64,000 nt of DNA from Paenirhizobium cremeum (GCF_022884085.1 NZ_JAGGCS010000003.1:219437-283436); one strand, 5' to 3'; positions 49,541 through 61,231 are shown, numbered from the stretch's first letter. A program made the numbers and translations. Notes: generated from the letters alone by a model not told the origin.

Positions 49541-49697
49541 CGCAAGTACCTAAATTTCCGTGAAGGAGTAATCAATGATCGTCATTTTTCTCCAGGCAAA
49601 CGCAAGGCGGGCCCTCTGAGGCCGTGCCGGCTTGCCAATCTGGGGCAAAGCGCTAAAACCTGCGCCGGATGCAATGGCGAGCGAGGGGGCTCCGGAA

Positions 49698-50591
49698 ATG
49701 TCCGATCTTGAGGAAAGCCTGCGGGCGCTCGACCATGTGGTATTGCCGGTTGCGGGGCTCGAAGAGGCGCGTGCACGTCTGAATAGCCTGGGTTTCACGG
49801 TTGCGGCCGAGGCGCGCCATCCGTTCGGCACCGAGAACGCCTGCGTGTTTTTTTCCGACGACACCTATCTGGAGCCGCTGGCGGTGGCGAGCCGCGAGGA
49901 ATGCGAGGCCGCTGCCCGGGAAGGCAATGTTTTCGTCGCGCGCGATCAGGCATTTCGTTTCCGCCGCGGGGAGGGTGGCTCGGCGATCGTCGTCAAAAGC
50001 GGTGATGCCGCGGCAGACCACGAAAGATATTGCGAGGAAGGCTTTTCCGCCGGTGACATGCTGTATTTCGAACGGCCGCTGAAGCTGTCGGACGGCGCTG
50101 AAACGATGGCCGGCTTTCGCCTGGCCTTCGCGGCCGATCTCCGCTCGCCGGATTTCTTCCTGTTCGCCTGTCAGCGCGTCAACGCCTTGCCGGCCGATCG
50201 CGGCGGCCTGGAGCGTCACGACAACGGCGTGCTCGGCATCGCCGCCATCGTCCTGGGCGAGGAGAACCCTTCGGATTTCCAGTACATCCTTGAAACCGTG
50301 TTCCGCCAACGCGAAATAGAGGCGCATTCGTTCGGCATCGGCCTGCAGTCGGCCAATGCACGCATCGAGGCGCTGACCCCTGCGGGGTTGAGCGGCTACT
50401 ACGGGATCTGTCCGGATCTGCGGGAAAGGGGTCTGATAATGGCCGCAATCGTCTTTAGGGTCGGCGATATGGGCGTGACAGAGCGGCTGCTCGCTGATAG
50501 GGGCATCGCATTCGTTCGCCATGGTGCGCGCCTCGTCGTGTCCCCGGTTGCGGGGCAGGGCGTTTCTTTTGTTTTCGAGGATATCGCATGA
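49698..50591 (+). CDS. VOC/glyoxalase-like protein before kdsA
   Basis: The 297-residue protein has two VOC-like halves: [45 protein letters not shown] near the start and a second repeat around [30 protein letters not shown]. The fold usually binds a metal and acts on small electrophiles, but the ligand here is unknown. ATG 49698 has GAGGGGG eight bases upstream. It overlaps kdsA by four bases, so the two are coupled; a role in Kdo supply is not established. Confidence 0.85.
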   Translation: MSDLEESLRALDHVVLPVAGLEEARARLNSLGFTVAAEARHPFGTENACVFFSDDTYLEPLAVASREECEAAAREGNVFVARDQAFRFRRGEGGSAIVVKSGDAAADHERYCEEGFSAGDMLYFERPLKLSDGAETMAGFRLAFAADLRSPDFFLFACQRVNALPADRGGLERHDNGVLGIAAIVLGEENPSDFQYILETVFRQREIEAHSFGIGLQSANARIEALTPAGLSGYYGICPDLRERGLIMAAIVFRVGDMGVTERLLADRGIAFVRHGARLVVSPVAGQGVSFVFEDIA

Positions 50592-51436
50592 GCAATTCCA
50601 CCAATTCCGAAGTCTTCGTGGGCGAGGGCGCTAATCGGGTGCTTTTTTCCAACAGTGCCCGCTTCGCTTTGATTGCCGGCCCCTGCCAGATGGAAAGCCG
50701 CGATCACGCCTTCATGATCGCCGGCGTGCTGAAGGAGCTTTGCGACAAGCTCGGCCTTGGTCTCGTCTACAAGTCGTCCTTCGACAAGGCGAACCGCACC
50801 TCTCTCTCCGGCAAGCGTGGTATCGGGCTTGAAAAGGCGCTGGATGTATTTGCCGACCTGAAGAGGGAATACGGCTTCCCCGTTATCACCGACATTCATA
50901 CGGAGGAGCAGTGCGCAGAGGTCGCTCCGGTCGTCGACATGCTGCAGATCCCGGCCTTCCTGTGCCGCCAGACGGACCTGCTTGTCGCTGCCGCAAAGAC
51001 CGGCCGCGTCATCAACGTCAAGAAGGGCCAGTTCCTCGCGCCCTGGGACATGAAGAATGTCCTTAACAAGATAACCACCAGCGGGAATCCTAATGTTCTG
51101 CTCTGCGAGCGTGGCGTTTCCTTCGGCTACAACACGCTGGTTTCCGATATGCGGGCGCTGCCGATCATGGCGGAAACCGGGGCTCCCGTCGTCTTCGACG
51201 CCACCCACTCGGTACAGCAGCCGGGCGGTCAGGGCGGATCGACCGGTGGCGACCGGCGTTTTGTCGAAACGCTGGCGCGCGCGGCGATTGCCGTCGGTAT
51301 CGCCGGACTTTTCATCGAGACGCACGAGGACCCGGACAATGCGCCGTCCGATGGGCCGAACATGGTGAGGCTGGATGACATGCCGCGGCTTCTCGAAAAG
51401 CTTCTTGCTTTCGATGCCGTCGCGAAGAGCAACTGA
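50588..51436 (+). CDS. kdsA: 3-deoxy-8-phosphooctulonate (Kdo-8-phosphate) synthase
   Basis: Condenses phosphoenolpyruvate with arabinose 5-phosphate to give Kdo-8-P for the LPS inner core. The 282-residue protein has [50 protein letters not shown], and [33 protein letters not shown], and [12 protein letters not shown] with [18 protein letters not shown], all typical. It overlaps the VOC gene by four bases and is followed by an intrinsic terminator. Confidence 0.97.
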   Translation: MSNSTNSEVFVGEGANRVLFSNSARFALIAGPCQMESRDHAFMIAGVLKELCDKLGLGLVYKSSFDKANRTSLSGKRGIGLEKALDVFADLKREYGFPVITDIHTEEQCAEVAPVVDMLQIPAFLCRQTDLLVAAAKTGRVINVKKGQFLAPWDMKNVLNKITTSGNPNVLLCERGVSFGYNTLVSDMRALPIMAETGAPVVFDATHSVQQPGGQGGSTGGDRRFVETLARAAIAVGIAGLFIETHEDPDNAPSDGPNMVRLDDMPRLLEKLLAFDAVAKSN

Positions 51437-51461
51437 CGCTTTCCTGTTTGGCTGATAATGA

Positions 51462-52919
<1,458 letters not shown>

Positions 52920-52939
52920 TCGTCCGATCCGACCATTGC

Positions 52940-52970
52940 AGCCCGTGCCCCGCAAGGGTGCGGGCTTTTT
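52940..52970 (+). terminator. Intrinsic terminator after eno
   Basis: AGCCCGTGCCC pairs with GGGTGCGGGCT (two G-T wobbles) around a five-base loop, then a T run to 52970. It lies 20 bases after the eno stop. Confidence 0.87.
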
Positions 52971-53056
52971 CGTTGGCGCGTTCTTTCGGTCAACGAACGG
53001 TTAAGTTCTGCTCGGTAATTTGAGCAGACGGTTTTGCGTTTCAGGGCATCGTGGGT

Positions 53057-53374
53057 ATGTGGACCAGGCATCACAAGAAGAGAAAACTCGGACGTCTTGT
53101 TCTTCCCGCTGTCACTGTCGCCTTTCTCTCCTATTTCGGCTATCATTCCATCCATGGAGGCTTTGGTTTGCGTGCGGCCCAGGAATTCGAGCGCCAGCGC
53201 GTGGAGCGCAGCGCCGAGCTTGCCGAACTTGTCTCGCAGCGCAAGCGTCTTGAAAGGCAGGTGGAGCTGATGAGCGACGGCTCTCTTGAGCGCGACATGC
53301 TCGATGAGAAGGCGCGCTATCAGCTTAACATGTCTCGGCCCGACGAAATCGTCATTTTCAACAAGGCTCTTTGA
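53057..53374 (+). CDS. ftsB: Septum formation initiator FtsB/DivIC family
   Basis: The 105-residue bitopic protein has a basic N-terminus MWTRHHKKRKLG, one membrane segment (about 12-30, RLVLPAVTVAFLSYFGYHSI) and a periplasmic coiled coil (about 45-85, RQRVERSAELAELVSQRKRLERQVELMSDGSLERDMLDEKARYQLNM). This is the FtsB-like division protein. I start at ATG 53057; a GTG two codons earlier is possible. It is located between eno and pdhA as in other rhizobia. Confidence 0.88.
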   Translation: MWTRHHKKRKLGRLVLPAVTVAFLSYFGYHSIHGGFGLRAAQEFERQRVERSAELAELVSQRKRLERQVELMSDGSLERDMLDEKARYQLNMSRPDEIVIFNKAL

Positions 53375-53521
53375 TTAACTTAAATCTGGTTAATCGAAAA
53401 ATTCATAAAAAATTCATATGCTTGCGTTGAATGCGAGCCATGCAATTCTGGCATTGCGGTTGGGCCCTTTCTTGCTTATTCTGCCGCCAACCAAATTGAC
53501 CATAACGCACGGGAGGGATGA

Positions 53522-54568
53522 ATGGCGCCGCGCAAATCCGCGACTGCTACCAGCCGCAAGGCCACGGCCAAGCCTGCCAAGAAGGATTTCACCGAAGGGG
53601 CGATTGCCGAATTCGACCGCGAGACGGAACTTAAGGCCTATCGCGAAATGCTTCTGATCCGCCGCTTCGAGGAAAAGGCCGGCCAGCTCTATGGCATGGG
53701 CTTCATCGGTGGTTTCTGTCACCTTTACATCGGCCAGGAAGCTGTTGTCGTCGGCATGCAGATGGCGCTCAAGGATGGTGACCAGGTCATTACCGGCTAT
53801 CGCGATCACGGCCATATGCTGGCCTGCGGCATGAGCGCCCGCGGTGTCATGGCCGAGCTGACCGGTCGTCGTGGCGGTCTCTCCAAGGGCAAGGGCGGCT
53901 CGATGCACATGTTCTCCAAGGAGAAGAACTTCTACGGAGGCCACGGCATCGTTGGCGCGCAGGTATCGCTTGGCACCGGTCTCGCTTTTGCCAATCGCTA
54001 CCGTGACAATGGTCTCGTGTCCGTTGCCTATTTCGGCGATGGCGCAGCCAACCAGGGGCAGGTCTACGAAAGCTTCAACATGGCGGAGCTCTGGAAGCTG
54101 CCGGTGATCTACGTGATCGAGAACAACCGCTACGCCATGGGGACCTCGGTTTCCCGCGCGTCCGCCCAGACAAATTTCTCTCAGCGCGGCGTGTCCTTCA
54201 ATATTCCCGGCATTCAGGTCGATGGCATGGATGTTCGCGCCGTGCGCGCTGCAGGTGAGCAGGCTGCCGAATACTGCCGTTCCGGCAAGGGCCCGGTCAT
54301 CCTTGAGATGCTGACCTATCGCTACCGCGGCCACTCCATGTCCGACCCGGCCAAGTATCGCTCCAAGGATGAAGTGCAGAAGATGCGATCCGAGCACGAC
54401 CCGATCGAGCAGGTCCGCAATCGCCTGCTGGAAAAGGGCTGGGCAAGCGAAGAAGAGCTGAAGCAGATCGACAAGGATGTTCGCGACATCGTCGCCGACA
54501 GCGCCGATTTCGCTCAGGCCGATCCAGAGCCGGATGCATCCGAGCTCTACACCGATATCCTGTTGTAA
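53522..54568 (+). CDS. pdhA: Pyruvate dehydrogenase E1 component, alpha subunit
   Basis: With PdhB forms the thiamine-diphosphate enzyme that decarboxylates pyruvate. The 348-residue protein has a basic N-terminal linker, then [38 protein letters not shown], the TPP/Mg motif [32 protein letters not shown], and phosphorylation-loop-like [26 protein letters not shown] precedes the ATG. It starts the pdhA-pdhB-pdhC run with 19 bases to pdhB. Confidence 0.97.
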   Translation: MAPRKSATATSRKATAKPAKKDFTEGAIAEFDRETELKAYREMLLIRRFEEKAGQLYGMGFIGGFCHLYIGQEAVVVGMQMALKDGDQVITGYRDHGHMLACGMSARGVMAELTGRRGGLSKGKGGSMHMFSKEKNFYGGHGIVGAQVSLGTGLAFANRYRDNGLVSVAYFGDGAANQGQVYESFNMAELWKLPVIYVIENNRYAMGTSVSRASAQTNFSQRGVSFNIPGIQVDGMDVRAVRAAGEQAAEYCRSGKGPVILEMLTYRYRGHSMSDPAKYRSKDEVQKMRSEHDPIEQVRNRLLEKGWASEEELKQIDKDVRDIVADSADFAQADPEPDASELYTDILL

Positions 54569-54587
54569 GTTGGGGGAGGGTAAGCCC

Positions 54588-55979
54588 ATGCCAATCGATA
54601 TTCTCATGCCCGCCCTTTCTCCGACCATGGAAGAGGGTACCCTCTCCAAGTGGGTCAAGAAGGAAGGCGATGCCGTGAAGTCCGGCGATGTGATCGCCGA
54701 AATTGAAACCGACAAGGCCACCATGGAAGTGGAGGCGGTCGACGAGGGTGTGCTCGGCAAGCTTCTGGTTGCCGCCGGCACGGAAAACGTCAAGGTCAAC
54801 ACGCCGATCGCGGTTCTGTTGCAGGAAGGCGAGACCGCATCCGACATCGGGACCGAAAAGCCGGCCGCTCTGCCGAAGGCGGACGCTGCTCCGGCTCCCG
54901 CCGCTGTCGAAGCCGAAAAGCCGGCTGCTTCCGCGTCAGTTCCGGCTGCGCTCGTTGCAACCGTCGCCGCCGATCCGGATATCCCGGCCGGCACCGAAAT
55001 GGTGACGATGACCGTTCGTGAAGCGCTTCGCGAAGCCATGGCCGAGGAAATGCGCGCCAATCCGGACGTCTTCGTCATGGGTGAGGAAGTCGCCGAGTAT
55101 CAGGGCGCCTACAAGATCACGCAGGGCCTTCTGCAGGAATTCGGTCCGAAGCGCGTGGTTGACACCCCGATCACCGAGCACGGCTTTGCCGGCGTCGGCG
55201 TCGGTGCTGCCATGGCGGGCCTTCGCCCGATCGTTGAGTTCATGACCTTCAACTTCGCAATGCAGGCGATCGACCAGATCATCAACTCCGCCGCCAAGAC
55301 GCTCTACATGTCCGGTGGTCAGATGGGTGCGCCGATTGTCTTCCGCGGCCCGAACGGCGCTGCGGCCCGCGTTGCGGCCCAGCACAGCCAGGACTATGCG
55401 GCCTGGTACAGCCATATCCCGGGCCTCAAGGTCATCCAGCCCTACACGGCTGCCGATGCCAAGGGTCTGCTGAAGGCTGCCATCCGCGATCCGAACCCGG
55501 TGATCTTCCTCGAAAACGAAATCCTCTACGGTCATTCCTTCGAGGTGCCGAAGCTCGATGATTTCGTCTTGCCGATCGGCAAAGCGCGTATCCACAAGGC
55601 CGGTACCGACGCGACCGTCGTGTCTTGGGGTATCGGCATGACCTATGCCACCAAGGCCGTCGAGGAACTGTCCAAGGAAGGCATCGACGTCGAGCTGATC
55701 GACCTTCGCACCATCCGTCCGATGGACATTCCGACCGTGCTCGAATCCGTCAGGAAGACCGGCCGTCTCGTCACCGTTGAAGAAGGCTATCCGCAGTCGT
55801 CGGTCGGCACCGAAATCGCCACCCGCGTCATGCAGCAGGCCTTCGACTACCTCGATGCGCCGATCCTGACGATTGCCGGCAAGGACGTGCCGATGCCTTA
55901 CGCGGCAAACCTCGAAAAGCTGGCGCTGCCGAATGTCGGCGAAGTCGTCCAGGCGGTGAAAACCGTCTGCTACAAGTAA
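54588..55979 (+). CDS. pdhB: Pyruvate dehydrogenase E1 beta subunit with N-terminal lipoyl domain
   Basis: The 463-residue protein opens with a lipoyl domain (residues 1-80, [27 protein letters not shown] with the lipoyl lysine in [13 protein letters not shown]), a Pro/Ala linker, and the E1-beta domain (about 140-463, [42 protein letters not shown]). Lipoylated E1-beta is known in rhizobia and Zymomonas. The lipoyl domain closely resembles that of PdhC at both protein and DNA level. Confidence 0.97.
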   Translation: MPIDILMPALSPTMEEGTLSKWVKKEGDAVKSGDVIAEIETDKATMEVEAVDEGVLGKLLVAAGTENVKVNTPIAVLLQEGETASDIGTEKPAALPKADAAPAPAAVEAEKPAASASVPAALVATVAADPDIPAGTEMVTMTVREALREAMAEEMRANPDVFVMGEEVAEYQGAYKITQGLLQEFGPKRVVDTPITEHGFAGVGVGAAMAGLRPIVEFMTFNFAMQAIDQIINSAAKTLYMSGGQMGAPIVFRGPNGAAARVAAQHSQDYAAWYSHIPGLKVIQPYTAADAKGLLKAAIRDPNPVIFLENEILYGHSFEVPKLDDFVLPIGKARIHKAGTDATVVSWGIGMTYATKAVEELSKEGIDVELIDLRTIRPMDIPTVLESVRKTGRLVTVEEGYPQSSVGTEIATRVMQQAFDYLDAPILTIAGKDVPMPYAANLEKLALPNVGEVVQAVKTVCYK

Positions 55980-55994
55980 CGGGAGGGTAGTAAC

Positions 55995-57341
55995 ATGCCG
56001 ATCAACATCACGATGCCGGCACTCTCCCCGACCATGGAAGAGGGCAATCTCGCCAAGTGGCTCGTCAAGGAAGGCGACCAGATCAAGTCTGGCGATGTGA
56101 TCGCCGAGATCGAGACCGACAAGGCGACCATGGAAGTGGAAGCCGTTGACGAGGGCACGCTTGCGAAGATCCTCGTTCCGGCCGGAACCGAAGGCGTCAA
56201 GGTCAATACCCTGATCGCCGTTCTCGCCGCTGAAGGCGAGGATGTTCAGGCAGCGGCTGCCGGCGGCGCTGCCCCGGCTCCGGCCGCGAAGGCTGAGGCC
56301 GCACCCGCTGCCCAGCCCGCTCCGGCTGCCGCAGCGCCTGTTGCTGCCGCGTCTCCGGTGGCTGCTGCACCGGCAAAGTCGGATGGCAATCGCGTCTTCG
56401 CTTCGCCGCTGGCCCGTCGTCTGGCTAGGGAAGCCGGTCTCGACCTTTCCGTCGTTTCCGGCACCGGCCCGCATGGCCGCGTCGTCAAGAGCGACATCGA
56501 GAAGGCTGTTGCTTCCGGCGGTGCAAAGGCTGCACCGGCACCGGCTGCTGCCGCATCGGCCGCCGCTCCGGCTCCTGCCCTTGCCAAGGGTGCGGGCGAC
56601 GACGCCGTGCTCAAGCTGTTCGAGCAGGGTTCCTACGAAGTTCTGCCGCATGACGGCATGCGCAAGACAATCGCCTCGCGCCTTTTGGAATCGCACCAGA
56701 CCGTTCCGTCCTACTTCGTCTCGATGGAGTGCGAGATCGACGCACTCTTGAAGCTGCGCGCCGACATCAACGCGTCTGCCCCGACGGTGAAGACGGAGAA
56801 GGGCGAAGTTCCGACTTTCAAGCTGTCGGTCAACGACTTCATCATCAAGGCGATGGCGCTTGCACTCCGCGACGTTCCGGCGGCAAACGCTTCCTGGACC
56901 TCGACGGCACGCCTCCTGCACAAGCATTCGGATGTCGGTGTGGCGGTTGCCATTCCGGACGGCCTCATCACGCCGATCATCCGCAAGGCCGAGCAGAAGA
57001 CGTTGTCCGTCATCTCCAACGAGATGAAGGATCTTGCCAAGCGTGCCCGTGACAAGAAGCTGAAACCGGACGAATACCAGGGGGGTACCACTGCGGTGTC
57101 CAACCTCGGCATGTTCGGCGTGTCGAACTTCACCTCGATCATCAATCCGCCGCATGCTTCGATCGTCTCGATCGGCGCCGGCATTGAAAAGCCGGTGGTA
57201 AAGAACGGCGAAATCAAGATCGGCACGGTCATGACGGCGACCTTTGCCTTCGATCACCGCGTCATCGATGGAGCGCTCGGCGCCGAACTCGCTTCGGCCT
57301 TCAAGCGCTATATCGAAAGCCCCATGGGAATGCTGGTCTGA
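55995..57341 (+). CDS. pdhC: Dihydrolipoamide acetyltransferase (PDH E2)
   Basis: Core of the PDH complex, making acetyl-CoA. The 448-residue protein has one lipoyl domain (1-80), an Ala/Pro linker, the E3/E1-binding peripheral domain (about 134-172, [34 protein letters not shown]), a second linker and the catalytic domain with [17 protein letters not shown]. It follows pdhB by 15 bases. Confidence 0.97.
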   Translation: MPINITMPALSPTMEEGNLAKWLVKEGDQIKSGDVIAEIETDKATMEVEAVDEGTLAKILVPAGTEGVKVNTLIAVLAAEGEDVQAAAAGGAAPAPAAKAEAAPAAQPAPAAAAPVAAASPVAAAPAKSDGNRVFASPLARRLAREAGLDLSVVSGTGPHGRVVKSDIEKAVASGGAKAAPAPAAAASAAAPAPALAKGAGDDAVLKLFEQGSYEVLPHDGMRKTIASRLLESHQTVPSYFVSMECEIDALLKLRADINASAPTVKTEKGEVPTFKLSVNDFIIKAMALALRDVPAANASWTSTARLLHKHSDVGVAVAIPDGLITPIIRKAEQKTLSVISNEMKDLAKRARDKKLKPDEYQGGTTAVSNLGMFGVSNFTSIINPPHASIVSIGAGIEKPVVKNGEIKIGTVMTATFAFDHRVIDGALGAELASAFKRYIESPMGMLV

Positions 57342-57356
57342 CCGGAGAGCGGTTCG

Positions 57357-57995
57357 ATGAAATCCGTTCTCTGCTACGGCGACAGCCTGACCTGGGGATA
57401 CGATCCGGAAAGCATAGGCCGACATGCCTATGAGGATCGTTGGCCGAGCGTACTGCAAAGTGCGCTCGGAACCGGGGTCAGCGTCATCGCCGAGGGGTTG
57501 AACGGGCGAACCACCGCCTATGACGATCATCTCGCCGACTGCGAACGCAACGGCGCGAAACTTTTGCCGAGCGTGTTGGAGACGCACAAGCCGCTGGATC
57601 TCGTGATCCTCATGCTCGGAACCAACGACATGAAGCAGGCCATAGCCGGCACGGCGATTGCGGCTTCCAAGGGTATCGACAGATTGATCCGGCAGATCAG
57701 GCTGCACGATTGGGGTTTCGATTTCGATGGACCCGATGTGCTGGTAGTTTCGCCGCCGCCGATCTGCGAAACCGCAAACGTTTCCTTCTCTGCCATGTTC
57801 AAGGGCGCGTTGGACGAATCGGCCATGCTGGCGAGCCTTTATCGGGATCTTGCCGATGAGAACGGTTGTGGTTTCTTTGATGCCGGTCTCGTGGCGAGGA
57901 CGACGCCGCTTGATGGAATTCATCTCGATGCGGCGAATACGCGCGCCATCGGGCGAGGTCTCGAGCCGGTCGTGCGCATGATGTTGGGTTTGTAA
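57357..57995 (+). CDS. SGNH/GDSL hydrolase family protein
   Basis: The 212-residue protein has the GDSL block with nucleophile Ser10 in LCYGDSLTWGYDPE, the glycine of block II in AEGLNGRTTAYDD, block III Asn in LGTNDMKQAI and the catalytic Asp-His in DGIHLDAANTRAIG. Such esterases and acyltransferases, including a related arylesterase in Sinorhizobium, act on short-chain esters. It sits inside the PDH region 15 bases after pdhC, probably cotranscribed. No signal peptide. Confidence 0.92.
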   Translation: MKSVLCYGDSLTWGYDPESIGRHAYEDRWPSVLQSALGTGVSVIAEGLNGRTTAYDDHLADCERNGAKLLPSVLETHKPLDLVILMLGTNDMKQAIAGTAIAASKGIDRLIRQIRLHDWGFDFDGPDVLVVSPPPICETANVSFSAMFKGALDESAMLASLYRDLADENGCGFFDAGLVARTTPLDGIHLDAANTRAIGRGLEPVVRMMLGL

Positions 57996-58012
57996 TTTCG
58001 ATCCGAAAAAAA

Positions 58013-58026
58013 TTGATCAGGATCAA
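58013..58026 (+). promoter_or_regulatory. FNR/FixK-type box upstream of DUF465 gene
   Basis: TTGAT-CAGG-ATCAA is a perfect match to the FNR/FixK consensus TTGAT-N4-ATCAA. It lies 60 bases before the DUF465 ATG; a centre at -41.5 would put transcription start near 58061, leaving a leader that carries the ribosome site AGAGGAG. This fits class II activation by FixK or FnrN under low oxygen. Binding is predicted, not shown. Confidence 0.72.
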
Positions 58027-58086
58027 GGAGAAAGACGACCGGGTCACTAGGCTTTGGATATCGACCGACAAAAGAGGAGATATCGA

Positions 58087-58326
58087 ATGTCGAACACCCC
58101 GCACGAAATCCAGGACGAGTTTCCGGAATACACGGAGAAGATGCATGCGCTCAAAGCAGGCAATGAGCACTTCGCCAAGCTTCTGGAAGACTATCGCGAG
58201 GTGAACCGTGCGATCCATCGCGCCGAGACCGAGGTCGAGCCGGTTGGCGATGTGCAGATGGAAACGATGCGCAAGCAGCGCATGGTTCTGAAGGATGAAA
58301 TCTACGGGATGCTGACCAAGGCCTGA
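58087..58326 (+). CDS. DUF465 (YdcH family) small protein
   Basis: The 79-residue highly charged helical protein matches DUF465/YdcH: EFPEYTEKMHALKAGNEHFAKLLEDYREVNRAIHRAE and LKDEIYGMLTK. Function of the family is unknown. ATG 58087 has AGAGGAGATAT upstream. A perfect FNR/FixK box precedes it, so it may be induced in microaerobic conditions. It lies between the GDSL hydrolase and lpdA in the PDH region; a leader from the box may also drive lpdA. Confidence 0.85.
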   Translation: MSNTPHEIQDEFPEYTEKMHALKAGNEHFAKLLEDYREVNRAIHRAETEVEPVGDVQMETMRKQRMVLKDEIYGMLTKA

Positions 58327-58403
58327 TCGGGCTGGTCTCATCCCTCGGAAGGGCTCCGTCGCAGGATGGAGCCCGCTCCGGACAAAAAGGGAGATGAAGA
58401 CCA

Positions 58404-59849
58404 GTGTCCAACGCCTATGACGTCATCATTATCGGCTCCGGCCCCGGCGGTTACATTGCCGCAATCCGTGCTGCCCAGCTTGGCCTGAAGACCGCCATCG
58501 TTGAGCGCGAACATCTGGCCGGTATCTGCTCCAACTGGGGCTGCATTCCCACCAAGGCCCTGCTGCGTTCGGCCGAAATCCTGCATTACGCCCAGCATCC
58601 GGGTGAATACGGCATCAAGGTCGAGGGTGCCGTCACGCCGGACCTGAAGGCGATCGTCGCCCGCTCGCGCGGCATCGCGCAGCGCATGAACGGTGGCGTC
58701 GGCTTCCTGATGAAGAAAAACAAGGTCGACATCATCTGGGGCGAGGCGAAGCTCACCAAGCCCGGCGAGATCGTCGTTTCCAAGACCACCAAGGCGATCC
58801 AGCAGCCGCAGGCTCCGCTTCCGAAGAACGTGCTGCCGGAAGGCACCTACACCGCCAAGCACATTGTCGTCGCCACCGGCGCGCGTCCGCGTGCGCTTCC
58901 CGGAATCGAGCCGGATGGCAAGTTGATCTGGACCTATTTCGAGGCGATGAAGCCGGAGGAAATGCCGAAGTCGCTGCTCGTGATGGGCTCCGGCGCCATC
59001 GGCATCGAATTCGCCTCCTTCTACCGCACCATGGGTGTCGATGTGACCGTCGTCGAGGTCATGAGCCAGGTCATGCCGGTCGAGGACGCCGAAATCTCTG
59101 CGCTGGCGAGGAAGCAGTTCGAGAAGCAGGGCATGAAGATCCTGCTGGAGGCCAAGGTCGCAAAGGTCGAGAAGGGCGCAAACTCCATCACCGCCCATGT
59201 CCAGAAGAAGGACGGCTCGATCGAAAAGATCACCGCCGACCGGATGATCTCGGCTGTCGGCGTTCAGGCCAATATCGAAAACATCGGCCTTGAGGCGCTC
59301 GGCGTGAAGACCGATCGCGGCTTCATCGCCATCGACGGCTACGGCCGCACCAATGTTCCGGGCATCTACGCGATCGGCGACGTTGCCGGCCCGCCGATGC
59401 TCGCCCACAAGGCCGAGCACGAAGCCGTCATCTGCATCGAAAAGATCGCGGGCCTTCCGAATGTCCATCCGATGGACAAGGCCAAGATCCCGGGCTGCAC
59501 CTATTGCCACCCGCAGGTGGCTTCCGTGGGCCTGACCGAGGCCAAGGCGAAGGAACAGGGCCGCGATATCCGCGTCGGCCGCTTCCCCTTCGTCGCCAAC
59601 GGCAAGGCGATTGCGCTCGGCGAAGACCAGGGTCTGGTCAAGACCATATTCGACAAGAAAACCGGAGAGCTTCTGGGTGCGCATATGGTGGGCGCGGAAG
59701 TGACCGAACTCATCCAGGGCTTCGTGGTGGCGATGAACCTCGAAACCACCGAGGAAGAATTGATGCACACCATTTTCCCGCATCCGACCATTTCGGAAAC
59801 GCTGAAGGAAAGCGTTCTGGACGCCTATGGCCGCGCGTTGAACGCCTGA
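58404..59849 (+). CDS. lpdA: Dihydrolipoyl dehydrogenase (PDH E3)
   Basis: FAD/NAD flavoprotein that reoxidises the lipoyl groups of the 2-oxoacid dehydrogenase complexes. The 481-residue protein has the FAD-binding GSGPGGYIAAIRAAQLG, redox disulfide in ICSNWGCIPTKALL, NAD motif MGSGAIGIEFASFYRTMG, and the dimer-domain catalytic HTIFPHPTISETLKE with His-Glu. GTG start with GGGAGATG upstream. Follows the DUF465 gene by 77 bases. Confidence 0.97.
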   Translation: MSNAYDVIIIGSGPGGYIAAIRAAQLGLKTAIVEREHLAGICSNWGCIPTKALLRSAEILHYAQHPGEYGIKVEGAVTPDLKAIVARSRGIAQRMNGGVGFLMKKNKVDIIWGEAKLTKPGEIVVSKTTKAIQQPQAPLPKNVLPEGTYTAKHIVVATGARPRALPGIEPDGKLIWTYFEAMKPEEMPKSLLVMGSGAIGIEFASFYRTMGVDVTVVEVMSQVMPVEDAEISALARKQFEKQGMKILLEAKVAKVEKGANSITAHVQKKDGSIEKITADRMISAVGVQANIENIGLEALGVKTDRGFIAIDGYGRTNVPGIYAIGDVAGPPMLAHKAEHEAVICIEKIAGLPNVHPMDKAKIPGCTYCHPQVASVGLTEAKAKEQGRDIRVGRFPFVANGKAIALGEDQGLVKTIFDKKTGELLGAHMVGAEVTELIQGFVVAMNLETTEEELMHTIFPHPTISETLKESVLDAYGRALNA

Positions 59850-59869
59850 GCCTGTTGTGATGTTCTATG

Positions 59870-59891
59870 CCGCGGCCTATATAGGCCGCGG
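59870..59891. repeat. Perfect 22-base palindrome after lpdA
   Basis: The sequence reads CCGCGGCCTAT and then its exact reverse complement ATAGGCCGCGG, beginning 20 bases past the lpdA stop. It has no loop in its longest form and no T run. It may act as a terminator-like hairpin for lpdA or a protein site before the GlsB-type gene. Confidence 0.6.
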
Positions 59892-59914
59892 ATATCCCAT
59901 GGAAGGATGTGGCA

Positions 59915-60169
59915 ATGGCAGGCTTTGAAATCGGCTGGTTCCTGATGCTGATCGTCGGCGGTCTCGCCGGCTGGTTGGCGGGCAAGTTCATGGATGTACG
60001 CTTCGGCGTGCTGATGAACATCATTATCGGCATCGTCGGTGCGGCCATCGCATCCGCCGTTTTCCGCCGTTTCGGGATCTTTGTGGAAGGCGACTGGCTC
60101 GGTTATCTCATCACCAGCTTTGTCGGTGCCTGCTTATTGCTCTTCGTCGTCAAGCTGGTGCGACGTTAA
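59915..60169 (+). CDS. GlsB/YeaQ/YmgE family stress response membrane protein
   Basis: The 84-residue protein has three hydrophobic segments with FLMLIVGGLAGWLAGKFMDVRFGVLMNIIIGIVGAAIASAVF, the transglycosylase-associated/GlsB domain pattern, and ends LVRR. Members are small inner-membrane proteins linked to stress. Start ATG 59915 has GGAAGGA upstream; a GTG two codons earlier is possible. It precedes lipA by 40 bases. Confidence 0.9.
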   Translation: MAGFEIGWFLMLIVGGLAGWLAGKFMDVRFGVLMNIIIGIVGAAIASAVFRRFGIFVEGDWLGYLITSFVGACLLLFVVKLVRR

Positions 60170-60209
60170 ACTCATTCGCCGCAAAGGCCGCGGCAAGGAA
60201 GGCTGAACC

Positions 60210-61178
60210 ATGGTCACCATCCTCGACAGGACCCATCCGGAGGAGAAGCGAGTCCGTCACCCGGAAAAAGCCCACCGCCCCGATACGGAGGTGATGCGCA
60301 AGCCGGAATGGATCCGCGTCAAGGCTCCGACCTCGAAAGGCTATGCGGAGACGCGCGATCTCGTGCGCAGCCACAAGCTGGTGACGGTCTGCGAGGAAGC
60401 CGGATGCCCGAACATCGGTGAATGCTGGGACAAGAAGCACGCCACCTTTATGATTATGGGCGAGATCTGTACGCGCGCCTGTGCCTTCTGCAACGTGGCG
60501 ACCGGCAAACCGAACGCGCTCGATCCCGACGAGCCGGAAAACGTCGCGAAGGCGGTAAAGCAGATGGGCCTGTCCCATGTCGTCATCACCTCGGTGGACC
60601 GTGACGATCTGGAAGACGGAGGCGCCGAGCACTTCGAGAAGGTGATTTGGGCGATCCGCGCCGCTTCGCCCGAGACGACCATCGAGATCCTGACGCCGGA
60701 TTTCCTGAAGAAGCCGGGCGCTCTGGAACGTGTCGTCGCTGCCAAGCCCGACGTCTTCAACCACAATCTGGAGACGGTTCCGGGCAACTATCTGACCGTT
60801 CGTCCAGGCGCCCGCTATTTCCATTCGGTGCGGCTCCTGCAGCGCGTCAAGGAACTGGACCCGACCATGTTCACCAAGTCCGGTATCATGGTCGGCCTGG
60901 GCGAGGAGCGGAACGAAGTCCTCCAGCTGATGGACGATCTCAGGTCCGCCGATGTCGATTTCCTGACCATCGGCCAGTATCTGCAGCCGACCCGCAAGCA
61001 CCATCAGGTCATGAGTTTCGTCACTCCCGACGAGTTCAAGTCCTACGAGACGGTTGCCTATGCCAAGGGCTTCCTGATGGTGTCGGCAAGCCCGCTCACG
61101 CGTTCGTCGCACCACGCCGGCGACGACTTCGCGCGGCTGAAGGCCAATCGTGAAAAGCTGCGCGGTGGCCGCATGTAG
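60210..61178 (+). CDS. lipA: Lipoyl synthase
   Basis: Radical SAM enzyme that inserts two sulfurs into octanoyl groups on lipoyl domains, such as those of PdhB and PdhC encoded nearby. The 322-residue protein carries the auxiliary cluster motif [13 protein letters not shown] and the radical SAM motif [13 protein letters not shown], and the conserved [10 protein letters not shown] and LMVGLGEE-like region. It is in the expected place downstream of lpdA. Confidence 0.98.
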   Translation: MVTILDRTHPEEKRVRHPEKAHRPDTEVMRKPEWIRVKAPTSKGYAETRDLVRSHKLVTVCEEAGCPNIGECWDKKHATFMIMGEICTRACAFCNVATGKPNALDPDEPENVAKAVKQMGLSHVVITSVDRDDLEDGGAEHFEKVIWAIRAASPETTIEILTPDFLKKPGALERVVAAKPDVFNHNLETVPGNYLTVRPGARYFHSVRLLQRVKELDPTMFTKSGIMVGLGEERNEVLQLMDDLRSADVDFLTIGQYLQPTRKHHQVMSFVTPDEFKSYETVAYAKGFLMVSASPLTRSSHHAGDDFARLKANREKLRGGRM

Positions 61179-61231
61179 AATCCTCTTCACGTTTCGGCGG
61201 TAGGCCTTAACCTCCTCCGGGAGGGAATCAG

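Noticed and set aside
54936..57923. A 995-codon open frame on the minus strand across pdhB, pdhC and the GDSL gene
   Set aside because: It is antisense to three well-identified genes; its composition follows from GC-rich third positions on the plus strand.
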